Below, piece after piece: positions 6,577 to 15,572 of a stretch of DNA of 64,000 bases. A model generated the notes under the pieces. That model made no database searches. It was not told the origin of the DNA and saw only the letters and a list, made by a program, of their open reading frames with translations. Made by a program: the position numbers and the translations under genes. The stretch is taken from NCBI RefSeq assembly GCF_029870285.1, contig NZ_JACSYA010000013.1:1-64000 (forward strand), in the 5' to 3' direction. Position 1 is the first letter of the stretch. The number at the start of each line of letters is the position of its first letter. Origin of the DNA: Delftia sp. PS-11 (GTDB taxonomy: Bacteria > Pseudomonadota > Gammaproteobacteria > Burkholderiales > Burkholderiaceae_C).

Positions 6577-9396
6577 CTAACCCACCAGCACCAGTCCGGG
6601 CGGCAGGCTGTCGCCAAAGCTGCGCCGGGCATCCTGGGCATCCATCTCCTGCACCTGCCCGACCAGGGCGATCCAGCGCGGCGGCGCGCCGGCAGCGCGC
6701 AGCCGCTCCAGCACCAGGGTGCGCTGCGCATCCGGCAGGTCGCGCGCGCGGTCGCCGGTCATGCGGGCCATTTGCACGGCGGCGAACATGGCAGTTTCGT
6801 TGCGGCGCCAGTCCTGGGCCAGCGTGGCATCGAGAAACTCCTGTGCGGCCTCGGGCGGCATCACCAGGTGGGCATTGGCAGCCAGCGGCACGCGCGCCGC
6901 CAGGCGGCCCAGGGCCCACCAGGTCTGCACGGATTCGCCGGGGTGGCGCAGCCGCTGCAGCATCCACTGGCCCATTTCCTGGCGGTATTGCCAGGGCACG
7001 GCCTCCATGGCCGCGAACAGGCGCAGCATGTCGTCGTAGCTGCCGTGGGCGGACTTGCCCTGGGCCCGCTGCACGGCCTGCTGCATGTGGCCGGCCACTT
7101 CTTCCAGCAGCTGCATCTGCCGGGTTTCGTCCAGGCCTGCGGCCACGCGGCGCCAGAACACCCACCATTCAGTGCGGTTGGCGCCTTCGCCGCCATGGCC
7201 CAGGCCCTGGCCGTGCAGCTGCCAGACCTGCTGCATGCGCCAGCCATCGAGCTCGGCCCCCACGCCGGGGCGCAGGCACCAGCCGGCGAGGTTGAGCCAG
7301 ACGCGCTCATGCTCGGCCGTGCGGCGCCTGCGCCTGGCGCGGGCCAGCAAGGCATCGAACAGGGCCCGCAGCAAGGGCAGCTCCCAGTCCTCGCGCGGCC
7401 CCAGCAGCCGCTCCAGGGACTGGCGCAGCTGGCGCACCTCCCGGGCCGCGACCTCACGGGCCTGGCTGCCGAAGATGCGGTCGATCTGGTCCACGGCCTC
7501 GGCAAGCCGGCCATGCCGTGCCGGATCGGCCGCAGGCGCATCCTCGTCGCCGGACGGCGCCAGGGCGCCGCGCACGCTGAAAGGCAGCAGCCACTGGCGC
7601 TGGGCATCGTCCACGGCCGCGCAGCGCACCTCCAGCGTGCCGACCTCGGTCATGCAGGCCTGCAGCTGCACCTCGACCTGGGCCTTGTCGCGGCCTTCGG
7701 GTGCGGGCAGCACGGTGGACAGCGTGGGCAGCTCCACCCAGCCTTCGCCTTCGAGCGCCGCGATGCGGCCGGCCTGCGCCGGGGCGGTGGCCAGGCTGTT
7801 GGCCACCAGGGAAAAGCGCACGGCCTGGCCCAGGCGCAGCGCAAAGCGCCGCCCGGTCAGCACGATGCGCACGCCTTCCTCGGTGCCGCGCGGCAGCAGG
7901 CAGATACCCTGGGGCGCGCCGCCGGCCTTTTCCGGCAGTACCAGCCAATAGCTGCGCGCCGATCCGCCGCCGATGCGCGGGAGCACGGCCCGGGCCGCAG
8001 GCTGCGCCACGGCGCGGGTGGCCTGCCAGTGCGCCAGGCCATGGGCTGCAGCGCCGCGCGCCACGGCCCAGTCGGGGTGCGGGTTGTGCAGCAGGCGCGG
8101 CGGCGTGCCGCGCCAGGCCTGCAACTGCTGACACAGGCGCTCGGCCAGCGCATGGGCGTGGAAGACTCCGCCGTTGAGCAGCAGGCTGTCGGGCAGCTCG
8201 CCGTCCGCATGGCGCTCCAGGAACTGGGCCAGGTGCCGCGAGATCGCTGCATCGGCCGGATAGGGCAGGCCCAGGCCGCGCAGCGCGCCCTGGCGCTTCA
8301 AAGGACTATCGGCCAGCCCGGCCAGGGGCAAGAAGCCTTCGACCACCCACTCGCGCACCTCGTCGCGCTGCAAGGTGGCAGAGCGTGCCTGCGCCAGCAG
8401 GCGAGAGCCGCCGCCCAGCAGGGTCACCTCGACCGAGGCCGGTGCGTCGCGGGCCAGCAACTGCTCCTTGGCCATGCGGCAGCGCTGCACCAGCTGCGCA
8501 AAGCGTGCAGCAGGCAGGCGCTCGCCGGTCGGCGCCAACAGCGGCTCGATGCGGTGGGCAATGGCAAGATCCATGTTGTCGCCGCCCAGCATCAGGTGTT
8601 CGCCCACGGCAATGCGCGTGAGCGTGGGCAGGCCGCCGTCGGGCGCAGGCTGAACGCGGATCAGCGTCAGGTCGGTGGTGCCGCCGCCCACGTCGGCGAC
8701 CAGCACCAGCCGGCTGTGCGCCAGCTGCGCGGCCAGCGCATCGCCTTGCAGCACCAGCCAGTCATGAAAGGCCGCCTTGGGCTCTTCCAGCAGTTGCACG
8801 GCTGGCAGGCCGGCCAGCCGGGCCGCTTCCAGCGTGAGCGCGCGCGCGCCTTCGTCGAAAGAGGCCGGCACGGTCAGCACCACCAGTTGCTCGTGCAGCG
8901 GCGCTGCCGGGTGTGCGCGGTCCCAGGCCTGGCGGACATGGTCCAGGTAGCTGGCCGACGCCTGCAGCGGGGACAGTTTGGCCACGTCCTCGGGAGCACC
9001 CCAGGGCAGGATGGGCGCCGTGCGGTCCACGCCCGCATGCGACAGCCAGCTTTTGGCGCTGGCCACCAGCCGTCCCGGCACGGCCGTGCCCAGATCGCGC
9101 GCCCAGCGCCCGAGCACGGCAGGCGCTGATGCGTCAGCGCCCGGCGCTGTCCAGGGCTGGCGCCAGGCATCGCCCAGTTCGCCGGGCGCTGCCTGGTAGC
9201 GCGCCGAGGGCAGCAGCGGCTGCGCGTCGATTTCGGTGGCCGAGACACGCTGTGCAATCGGCAGCAGGGCGATGTCGCACGCCCTGCCGTTGACGGGCAC
9301 ATGGGCCACAACGGTGTGGCTGGTGCCCAGGTCAATGCCCACGATGTGGGCGGCGCCGGGCGCGCAGGGGGCAGTATCAGGCATGGGAGCAGTCAT
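6577..9396 (-). CDS. Large Hsp70-family protein with extended C-terminus
   Basis: 939 aa. The N-terminal half is an Hsp70 nucleotide-binding domain: phosphate 1 IVGIDLGTSHTVV (about residues 18-30), LEEPKAAFHDW, phosphate 2 LVADVGGGTTDLTLI, and GGDNMDLAIAHRI. The second half is not a DnaK substrate domain and lid; it resembles the DUF3731 region found in a bacterial Hsp70 subfamily (LAEAVDQIDRIFGSQAREVAAREVRQL and a helical C-terminus). It is the last gene of the DUF2760-Hsp70-Hsp70 operon, 48 bases after the second Hsp70. No DnaJ or GrpE lies nearby. Its client is unknown. Confidence 0.8.
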   Translation of the reverse strand: MTAPMPDTAPCAPGAAHIVGIDLGTSHTVVAHVPVNGRACDIALLPIAQRVSATEIDAQPLLPSARYQAAPGELGDAWRQPWTAPGADASAPAVLGRWARDLGTAVPGRLVASAKSWLSHAGVDRTAPILPWGAPEDVAKLSPLQASASYLDHVRQAWDRAHPAAPLHEQLVVLTVPASFDEGARALTLEAARLAGLPAVQLLEEPKAAFHDWLVLQGDALAAQLAHSRLVLVADVGGGTTDLTLIRVQPAPDGGLPTLTRIAVGEHLMLGGDNMDLAIAHRIEPLLAPTGERLPAARFAQLVQRCRMAKEQLLARDAPASVEVTLLGGGSRLLAQARSATLQRDEVREWVVEGFLPLAGLADSPLKRQGALRGLGLPYPADAAISRHLAQFLERHADGELPDSLLLNGGVFHAHALAERLCQQLQAWRGTPPRLLHNPHPDWAVARGAAAHGLAHWQATRAVAQPAARAVLPRIGGGSARSYWLVLPEKAGGAPQGICLLPRGTEEGVRIVLTGRRFALRLGQAVRFSLVANSLATAPAQAGRIAALEGEGWVELPTLSTVLPAPEGRDKAQVEVQLQACMTEVGTLEVRCAAVDDAQRQWLLPFSVRGALAPSGDEDAPAADPARHGRLAEAVDQIDRIFGSQAREVAAREVRQLRQSLERLLGPREDWELPLLRALFDALLARARRRRRTAEHERVWLNLAGWCLRPGVGAELDGWRMQQVWQLHGQGLGHGGEGANRTEWWVFWRRVAAGLDETRQMQLLEEVAGHMQQAVQRAQGKSAHGSYDDMLRLFAAMEAVPWQYRQEMGQWMLQRLRHPGESVQTWWALGRLAARVPLAANAHLVMPPEAAQEFLDATLAQDWRRNETAMFAAVQMARMTGDRARDLPDAQRTLVLERLRAAGAPPRWIALVGQVQEMDAQDARRSFGDSLPPGLVLVG

Positions 9397-9444
9397 CAAG
9401 GCATGGTGCTGTGCATCGCCCGCCAGGGGCTGCCGCCCAGCGGG

Positions 9445-11292
9445 TTACGCTACATCCGGACGCACGTCGAATTCGACCTTCCAGCGCTCGGCGCCGCCCA
9501 CGGGCACGGCGTTGAGCTCCAGGGTGCCGATGTCGGTCACGCGCGCATGCAGGGTGACGGGCACGACCTCGCCGCTGGCACGGCCTTCGGCGGGCAGATG
9601 GGCCTCGATCTCCTGCAGTTCGACCAGTTCCTCGGGGCCCCAGAAATCCAGCACGGTGCCGACCTGGTCGGCTCGGCGCACCGAGGAGCCGAAAAAGCGC
9701 AGGCGCACGGGCTCGCCCACGACCAGGCCGAATTCCTGGGCTTCGAGCGCGACCTCCGTGCCCTCCTCCATGCCGAAGGGCGCCAGGCACAGGGCCGAGA
9801 TCGGCGGCTCCATGCCGGGGATGGCTGGCATGTTGCTTTCCACGCCCACGTAATAGCTTTGCGCCGTGCCGCCACGGATGCGCACGCCACGGCCTGCAGC
9901 CGCCACATGGCCGAAGTAGGCGGCGCCGCGCGCCACCGCCAGGTCCAGATTGGCGCCGTCGAGCAGGCGGGCGGGCGCCGCGCCTTCGGCGGCCAGCCAG
10001 CCGTTGAGCACTTCCAGGATGCGCTGCTCGATCTGCGGCGCCTTGAGCACGCCGCCGTTGAACAGGATGGCCGAGGGGTGCAGGAAGGAGGCGGCCTCGG
10101 GCTGCGTGCCCTGCAGGCCCTCGATCTGCTCGGTGGCACCCTTCTGGCGGGCAAGGAAGGCCGCCAGATGGCGCGTGACGGCCGCGTCCTGCGCGTAGGG
10201 CAGGCCCAGCTGCGTCAGCGCCGCGCGCGCGCGGGTCTGGGGCTTGTCGCTGACGGCCACGCGGGGGAAGAAGCCTTCGACCAGCATCTGCAGCACTTCG
10301 GCGCGCGTCACCTCGGTGCGGATGCTGCCGCCGATGAGCTTGCTGCCACGGCTGGGCACGACCACAGGCACGGACTGCAGCGTCTCGTCGGCCAGCAGCT
10401 GCTCCTTGGCCTGGCGGCAGCCATGGGCCAGGGCGCGGGTCTGCCAGGCATCGAGCTGCCGGCCCTCCTGGGCCAGCTTGCGGGCCACGCCATAGGCCAG
10501 GGCCAGATCCATGTTGTCGCCGCCCAGCAGGATGTGCTCGCCCACGGCCACGCGCTGCAGCTGCAGATTGCCGTCGTGCTCCAGCACGGCGATCAGCGAC
10601 AGGTCGGTGGTGCCGCCGCCCACGTCCACGACGAGGATGACGTCACCGTGCTGCACCTGCTTGCGCCACTGACCGCCGCTGGCCTGGATCCAGCTGTACA
10701 GCGCGGCCTGGGGCTCTTCCAGCAGGGTGAGCCGCTGAAAGCCTGCGGCGCGGCAGGCCTCGGCCGTCAGCTCGCGCGCGGCCGGGTCGAACGAGGCGGG
10801 AATGGTCACCGTCACGTCCTGGGCATCGAACGGGGCCTCGGGATGGGCCTGCTCCCAGGCCCAGCGCAGGTGCGACAGGTAGCGGATGGAGGCCGTCAGC
10901 GGTGAGACACGGTGTACCTCCTCGGGCGCATCGGCGGGCAGCAGCGGCGAGCGGCGGTCCACGCCGGGGTGGCACAGCCAGCTCTTGGCGCTGGAGACCA
11001 GCCGGATCGGCGTGGCCGCGCCGCGCGAGCGCGCGAATTCACCGACCACGAAATCCTGGCTCGCGCCCCAGGGCAGCGCCATGTCGGCTGCGCTCAGTTC
11101 GCTTTCATGGGGCAGGTAGAGAAAGGATGGCAGCAGGGGCCGCGACTCGACGCTGGCCGGACCTGTGAGCTGGGGAATGGCCAGCACTTCCTGGGCGACC
11201 TTCTCGCCGTCGCTGGCCTGGCGGTCCACATAGGACAGGGCGCAGTGCGTGGTGCCCAGGTCGATGCCGATGCTGTAACGGGACGATTGCAT
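9445..11292 (-). CDS. Hsp70-family protein (divergent DnaK-like)
   Basis: 615 aa. The nucleotide-binding domain is clear: YSIGIDLGTTHCAL (about residues 6-19), LEEPQAALYSWI, ILVVDVGGGTTDLSLI, GGDNMDLALAYGV and FNGGVLKAPQIEQRI. The C-terminal part (about 430-615) is a compact beta-rich domain with no DnaK lid. ATG 11292 is chosen over GTG 11298 because GGAG lies 8 bases upstream of the ATG; either way it overlaps or abuts the DUF2760 stop. It shares the operon with a longer Hsp70, so the two may form a pair with different substrate domains. Confidence 0.82.
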   Translation of the reverse strand: MQSSRYSIGIDLGTTHCALSYVDRQASDGEKVAQEVLAIPQLTGPASVESRPLLPSFLYLPHESELSAADMALPWGASQDFVVGEFARSRGAATPIRLVSSAKSWLCHPGVDRRSPLLPADAPEEVHRVSPLTASIRYLSHLRWAWEQAHPEAPFDAQDVTVTIPASFDPAARELTAEACRAAGFQRLTLLEEPQAALYSWIQASGGQWRKQVQHGDVILVVDVGGGTTDLSLIAVLEHDGNLQLQRVAVGEHILLGGDNMDLALAYGVARKLAQEGRQLDAWQTRALAHGCRQAKEQLLADETLQSVPVVVPSRGSKLIGGSIRTEVTRAEVLQMLVEGFFPRVAVSDKPQTRARAALTQLGLPYAQDAAVTRHLAAFLARQKGATEQIEGLQGTQPEAASFLHPSAILFNGGVLKAPQIEQRILEVLNGWLAAEGAAPARLLDGANLDLAVARGAAYFGHVAAAGRGVRIRGGTAQSYYVGVESNMPAIPGMEPPISALCLAPFGMEEGTEVALEAQEFGLVVGEPVRLRFFGSSVRRADQVGTVLDFWGPEELVELQEIEAHLPAEGRASGEVVPVTLHARVTDIGTLELNAVPVGGAERWKVEFDVRPDVA

Positions 11293-11294
11293 GC

Positions 11295-11963
11295 TCACAG
11301 CTCCACCTCCGCCTGCGCCACGATGGCAGCGGCCTTGTCATCCGTCAGCTGGGGCAGGCGGACATCGTCCACGCGCCAGCCCCGGTGGCCCAGCGTGCCG
11401 GTGAACGGCGCCTGGCCGACCACATTGCCCGTCAGGCGCACGGCGGCGGCATCGAAGCCGGCCTGCAGCGTCACGCGGCTGCCTTCGGCCTCGGCACGCA
11501 CGGGGGCGATGCTGAAATGCTCGCGCAGCACCTTGCGGCAGCCTTCATGGACGACGCGCGCGGCGGCGCCGATCTCGGCGTCCGTGTAGCCGGCCACATC
11601 CTCCTGCACGAAGTCCACGAAGCGTGCCTCGCGCTGCAGCAGGCCCAGCAGCTGCAGGGCGGCCGTGTCGGTGGGCACGCGCAGCTCCACGGTCTTTTCG
11701 ACGAGCTTCTCGACCGGCACCTCGACACGCTTTTCCACGATCTTCTCGACGGGAACCTCCACGCGCACTTCCACGATGCGCTCCACAGGCACCTCCACAC
11801 GCACCTCCCGGGGCGCAGGCGGCGGCACGTCGGCGGCCAGGGGCTCGCCGCCGCGCAGGCGGGTGACATCGGCGGCCAGGCGGCCATTGCCGAGGATGGC
11901 GAAGAAACTGCCGATCGCGATGGCGATGCGGCTCAGAAACGATGGGGGAGTCTTGGAATTCAT
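11295..11963 (-). CDS. DUF2760 protein with a 12-residue repeat
   Basis: 222 aa, function unknown. A short hydrophobic N-terminal segment (residues about 11-25, SRIAIAIGSFFAILG) suggests a membrane anchor. Residues about 54-96 are a 12-residue repeat of the form RVEVPVEKIVEK (three and a half copies), followed by a conserved C-terminal domain (LQLLGLLQREARFVDFVQEDVAGYTDAEIGAAARVVHEGC) that matches DUF2760 as I recall it. It is the first gene of an operon with two Hsp70 genes, so it probably recruits or tethers these ATPases. Start ATG 11963 has a weak GAGAAG site. Confidence 0.75.
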   Translation of the reverse strand: MNSKTPPSFLSRIAIAIGSFFAILGNGRLAADVTRLRGGEPLAADVPPPAPREVRVEVPVERIVEVRVEVPVEKIVEKRVEVPVEKLVEKTVELRVPTDTAALQLLGLLQREARFVDFVQEDVAGYTDAEIGAAARVVHEGCRKVLREHFSIAPVRAEAEGSRVTLQAGFDAAAVRLTGNVVGQAPFTGTLGHRGWRVDDVRLPQLTDDKAAAIVAQAEVEL

Positions 11964-12219
11964 GGACTTCTCTGAGCGAGAGGACCCCGCCGGGCCGATC
12001 GCCGCGCGGCAGGGCAACCGGGCGCCGATGGTCCTCCACCGGGCGCCCGCAGGGTCCGTGATGTTACCCAAAGCAACGAAGCCACGTGCCGCGCGTGCAA
12101 AATGCACGCTTTATCGCTTGCGCGAACAGGATGCGCCCCAGGGCAAGCCGCAGGCTCCATTGCATACCGCGCCAGTCGCATTCTTGTTTCCAGGCACGCA
12201 CCTCAAGGAATCCCGTACC

Positions 12220-12924
12220 GTGTTCACCGGCATCATCCAGGCCGTGGCAAGCATTGCCGCGCTGCGCGACCAAGACGGCCTGCGCACCTTCATTCTCGAC
12301 TTTCCCGAAGGCTTCTGCCAGGACCTGGCCATCGGCGCCAGCGTCTCCACCGACGGCGTATGCCTGACGGTGACCGAAATCCTTTCGCCCACACGCGCCA
12401 GCTTCGATGTGATGCTGCAAAGCCTGAATATCACCACGCTGGGCAGCTACGGCGTGGGCGCGCGCGTCAACGTCGAGCGCGCAGCCAAGGACGGCGCCGA
12501 GATCGGCGGCCACCCGCTGTCCGGCCATGTGGACTTCACAGCGCCCATCCTGGAGGTGGCCTCCAGCGAGACCAACCACCGCATCCGCTTCGGCATCCCC
12601 GAAGGCTTTCGGCACTATGTCTTCGCCAAGGGCTATATCGCCATCAACGGCGCCAGCCTGACGGTGTCCGAGGTGGACCGCCAGGCGGGCTGGTTCGAGG
12701 TCTGGCTGATTCCCGAAACGCGCCGCATGACGGTGTTCGAGTCCAAGGGCGTGGGCGACCTGCTCAACGTCGAGATCGACCGCAGCACCCAGGTCGTGGT
12801 GGACACGGTGCGTGAAACCGTGCAGCAGAGCCTGGGCCGCCTCAAGCCCGTACTCGAAGCCCTGCTCAAGGAGAAGGGCCTGAGCATCGACGACTTCATT
12901 GACGTGCCCCAGCTCCCGCAGTGA
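12220..12924 (+). CDS. ribE: Riboflavin synthase, alpha subunit
   Basis: 234 aa. Two lumazine-binding barrels are seen: FTGIIQAV... with [16 protein letters not shown] and [22 protein letters not shown], then [17 protein letters not shown] with [29 protein letters not shown]. It converts two 6,7-dimethyl-8-ribityllumazine molecules to riboflavin. The start is GTG 12220: the family begins M-F-T-G-I-I, and AAGGA lies about 10 bases upstream. It is monocistronic here, unlike rib operon copies, and no FMN riboswitch is recognisable upstream. Its last 29 bases overlap the end of copA on the other strand. Confidence 0.92.
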   Translation: MFTGIIQAVASIAALRDQDGLRTFILDFPEGFCQDLAIGASVSTDGVCLTVTEILSPTRASFDVMLQSLNITTLGSYGVGARVNVERAAKDGAEIGGHPLSGHVDFTAPILEVASSETNHRIRFGIPEGFRHYVFAKGYIAINGASLTVSEVDRQAGWFEVWLIPETRRMTVFESKGVGDLLNVEIDRSTQVVVDTVRETVQQSLGRLKPVLEALLKEKGLSIDDFIDVPQLPQ

Positions 12925-15427
12925 GCGGCGCCGCGAAGCGGCGCAGCCGCAGCGCGTTGCTGAGCACGAACACGCTGGATAGCGCCATGGCGCCGGCTGC
13001 GAAGATGGGCGACAGCAGCATCCCGTTGAACGGGTACAGCAGGCCGGCGGCCACCGGGATCAGGGCCACGTTATAGGCGAAGGCCCAGAACAGGTTCTGG
13101 CGGATATTGGCCATGGTGGCCTTGGACAGCGCAATCGCATTGGGCACGCCGCCCAGGTCGCCCGACATCAGCACCACATCGGCCGCCTCGATGGCGATGT
13201 CGGTGCCCGTGCCGATGGCCAGGCCCACATCGGCCTCGGCCAGGGCCGGCGCATCGTTGATGCCATCGCCCACATAGGCCAGCGTGCCATGCGCAGCCTT
13301 CAGACGCTGCACGGCCTCGACCTTGCCGCCGGGCAGCACCTCGGCCACCACTTCGTCGATCCCCAGCTGGCGCGCAATCGCCTCGGCCGTGAGGCGGTTG
13401 TCGCCCGTGATCATCGCCACCTTCAGGCCCAGGGCATGCAGCGCAGCGATGGCGGCAGGCGTGCTGTCCTTGATGGGATCGGCCACGGCGATCATGACGG
13501 CCAGGCGGCCATCGATGGCGGCGTACAGCGGCGTCTTGCCCTGGTCGCCAAAGCGCATGGCGTCCACGGCCAGCCCATCGACCGACAGGCCCAGCTCACG
13601 CATGAAACGGTCGGCGCCGATTTCAACGCGCACCCCCTCCACATCGGCACGCACGCCAAACCCCGTCACCGACTCGAAGCGCTCCACCACGCCCAGCGCC
13701 AGGCCCTCGGCCCTGGCTGCATCCACGATGGCGCGGGCAATCGGGTGCTCGGAGCGATCCTCCACGGCCGCCACCAGCGCCAGCACGCGGCGGCGCTCGC
13801 CCTCGAAGCCGGGCGCCAGCACCAGGTCGGTCAGCGCGGGGCGCCCGCGCGTCAGCGTGCCGGTCTTGTCCACGGCCACGACGCGCGCGTCCTTGAGAGT
13901 CTGCAGGGCCTCGCCCTTGCGCAGCAGCACGCCCATCTGGGCGGCGCGGCCCGTGCCGACCATGATGGAAGTCGGCGTGGCCAGCCCCATGGCACAGGGG
14001 CAGGCGATGATGAGCACGGCCACGGCATTGACCAGCGCAAAGCTCAGCGCGGGTGAAGGACCCCACAGCAGCCAGGCGCCGAAGGTCAGCAGGGCCACGG
14101 CCATCACGGCCGGCACGAACCACATGGTGACCTGGTCCACCAGGGCCTGAATCGGCAGCTTGGAGCCCTGGGCCTGCTCGACCATGCGGATGATCTGGGC
14201 CAGCAGCGTGTCGCCGCCGACCTTGGTCGCCCGGAAGGCCAGCGCGCCATTCTGGTTGACCGTGCCGCCGACCAGCTCGGCGCCCGCCGTCTTTTCCACG
14301 GGCACAGGCTCGCCGCTGATCATGGATTCATCGACGAAGCTGCTGCCTTCGAGCACCTCGCCGTCCACGGGGATGCGCTCGCCGGGCCGCACTTCGACGA
14401 TATCGCCCGTGCGCACGGCGGCGATATCCACCTCCTGCACGCCGCCGTCCTTGCGCACGCGCGCCGTCTTGGCCTGCAGCTGCACCAGGCGGCGGATGGC
14501 CTCGGAGGTATTGCCCTTGGCGCGCGCCTCCATGAAGCGGCCCAGCAGGATCAGGGCCACGATCACGGCCGACGCTTCGTAATAGACATTCACCGTGCCA
14601 GCCGGCAGCCAGTGCGGCAGGAAGGTCGCCACCAGCGAGTAGGCGAAGGCCGCCGACGTGCCCACGGCCACCAGCGAATTCATGTCGGGCGCGCCGCGCA
14701 GCAGCGCGGGAACGCCCTTCTGGAAAAACCGCAGTCCCGGCCCGAACAGCACGATGGCTGCCAGCACGCACTGCAGGTACCAGCTGTTTTGCGTGCCGAT
14801 GGCCTGCGCCACCCAGTGGTGAAAGGCCGGCACCATGTGCCCGCCCATCTCCAGCACGAATACCGGCAGGGCAAACACCGTGGCCACGATCAGCGAGCGC
14901 TTGAGCGCCTGGCGCTCGTGTACCTGGCGCTGCTGAGCCTCGTCCCCGCCGTCCGGCACAGCAGCGGCGCCTGCCGCACCGGCCGCGCCGCCAGACCCCA
15001 GCGGCCGCGCCTCATAGCCGGCCTTGCGCACGGCGGCCAGCAGGGGCGCCACATCGCTGCCGCCGCTCCACTGCACCTGGGCGCGCTCGGTCGCCAGATT
15101 GACGCTGGCCGATTGCACCCCCTCTACCTTTTTGAGCGCCCGCTCCACGCGGCCCACGCAGGAGGCGCAGGTCATGCCCTCGATGGCCAGCTCCACGCGG
15201 GACTGAGGCACTTCGTAGCCGGCTTTTTCGATGGCCGCGATGGCCGCCGGCAGATCCGGCGCACCCTCGAAGCGGATGCTGGCCTTTTCAGTGGCAAGAT
15301 TGACCACGGCATCCTCGACCCCCGGCAGCTTTTTGAGTGCCCGCTCCACCCGCCCCACGCAGGAGGCGCAGGTCATGCCCAGCACGGGCAGGTCGATGGC
15401 CATGCCGGCCTTGATCGATGCAGTCAT
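12896..15427 (-). CDS. copA: Copper-exporting P1B-type ATPase
   Basis: 843 aa. Two N-terminal heavy-metal domains each carry GMTCASC (about residues 17-23 and 84-90). Eight membrane helices follow, with the CPC motif in [11 protein letters not shown], the phosphorylation site [13 protein letters not shown] and the hinge [10 protein letters not shown]. It exports Cu(I) from the cytoplasm to the periplasm. AAGGAG precedes ATG 15427. Expression is probably under a CueR-type activator through the promoter at 15456-15486, but no cueR gene is in the window. Confidence 0.93.
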   Translation of the reverse strand: MTASIKAGMAIDLPVLGMTCASCVGRVERALKKLPGVEDAVVNLATEKASIRFEGAPDLPAAIAAIEKAGYEVPQSRVELAIEGMTCASCVGRVERALKKVEGVQSASVNLATERAQVQWSGGSDVAPLLAAVRKAGYEARPLGSGGAAGAAGAAAVPDGGDEAQQRQVHERQALKRSLIVATVFALPVFVLEMGGHMVPAFHHWVAQAIGTQNSWYLQCVLAAIVLFGPGLRFFQKGVPALLRGAPDMNSLVAVGTSAAFAYSLVATFLPHWLPAGTVNVYYEASAVIVALILLGRFMEARAKGNTSEAIRRLVQLQAKTARVRKDGGVQEVDIAAVRTGDIVEVRPGERIPVDGEVLEGSSFVDESMISGEPVPVEKTAGAELVGGTVNQNGALAFRATKVGGDTLLAQIIRMVEQAQGSKLPIQALVDQVTMWFVPAVMAVALLTFGAWLLWGPSPALSFALVNAVAVLIIACPCAMGLATPTSIMVGTGRAAQMGVLLRKGEALQTLKDARVVAVDKTGTLTRGRPALTDLVLAPGFEGERRRVLALVAAVEDRSEHPIARAIVDAARAEGLALGVVERFESVTGFGVRADVEGVRVEIGADRFMRELGLSVDGLAVDAMRFGDQGKTPLYAAIDGRLAVMIAVADPIKDSTPAAIAALHALGLKVAMITGDNRLTAEAIARQLGIDEVVAEVLPGGKVEAVQRLKAAHGTLAYVGDGINDAPALAEADVGLAIGTGTDIAIEAADVVLMSGDLGGVPNAIALSKATMANIRQNLFWAFAYNVALIPVAAGLLYPFNGMLLSPIFAAGAMALSSVFVLSNALRLRRFAAPLTAGAGARQ

Positions 15428-15455
15428 TGCCTACTCCTTCTTTTCCGATGGCTGC

Positions 15456-15486
15456 ACTTTAAAGATTGCCATCATGTCAAGGTCAA
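15456..15486 (-). promoter_or_regulatory. CueR/MerR-type copA promoter
   Basis: Minus strand: -35 TTGACC (15486-15481) and -10 TAAAGT (15461-15456) with a 19-base spacer, the over-long spacing typical of MerR-family activation. The spacer holds the dyad ACCTTG...CAATCT (15483-15478 and 15468-15463), close to the CueR half-site pair ACCTTG...CAAGGT. Confidence 0.65.
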
Positions 15487-15572
15487 GCGCAGGCTGTGCC
15501 TGTGCCATCCGCATGCCATGCACACGCCGGCATCGGCGATGCGTAACCACCCGATACAGAGAGAAAACGTCC

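Noticed and set aside
11964..12219. Possible FMN riboswitch before riboflavin synthase
   Set aside because: None of the conserved FMN element blocks could be recognised in this interval.
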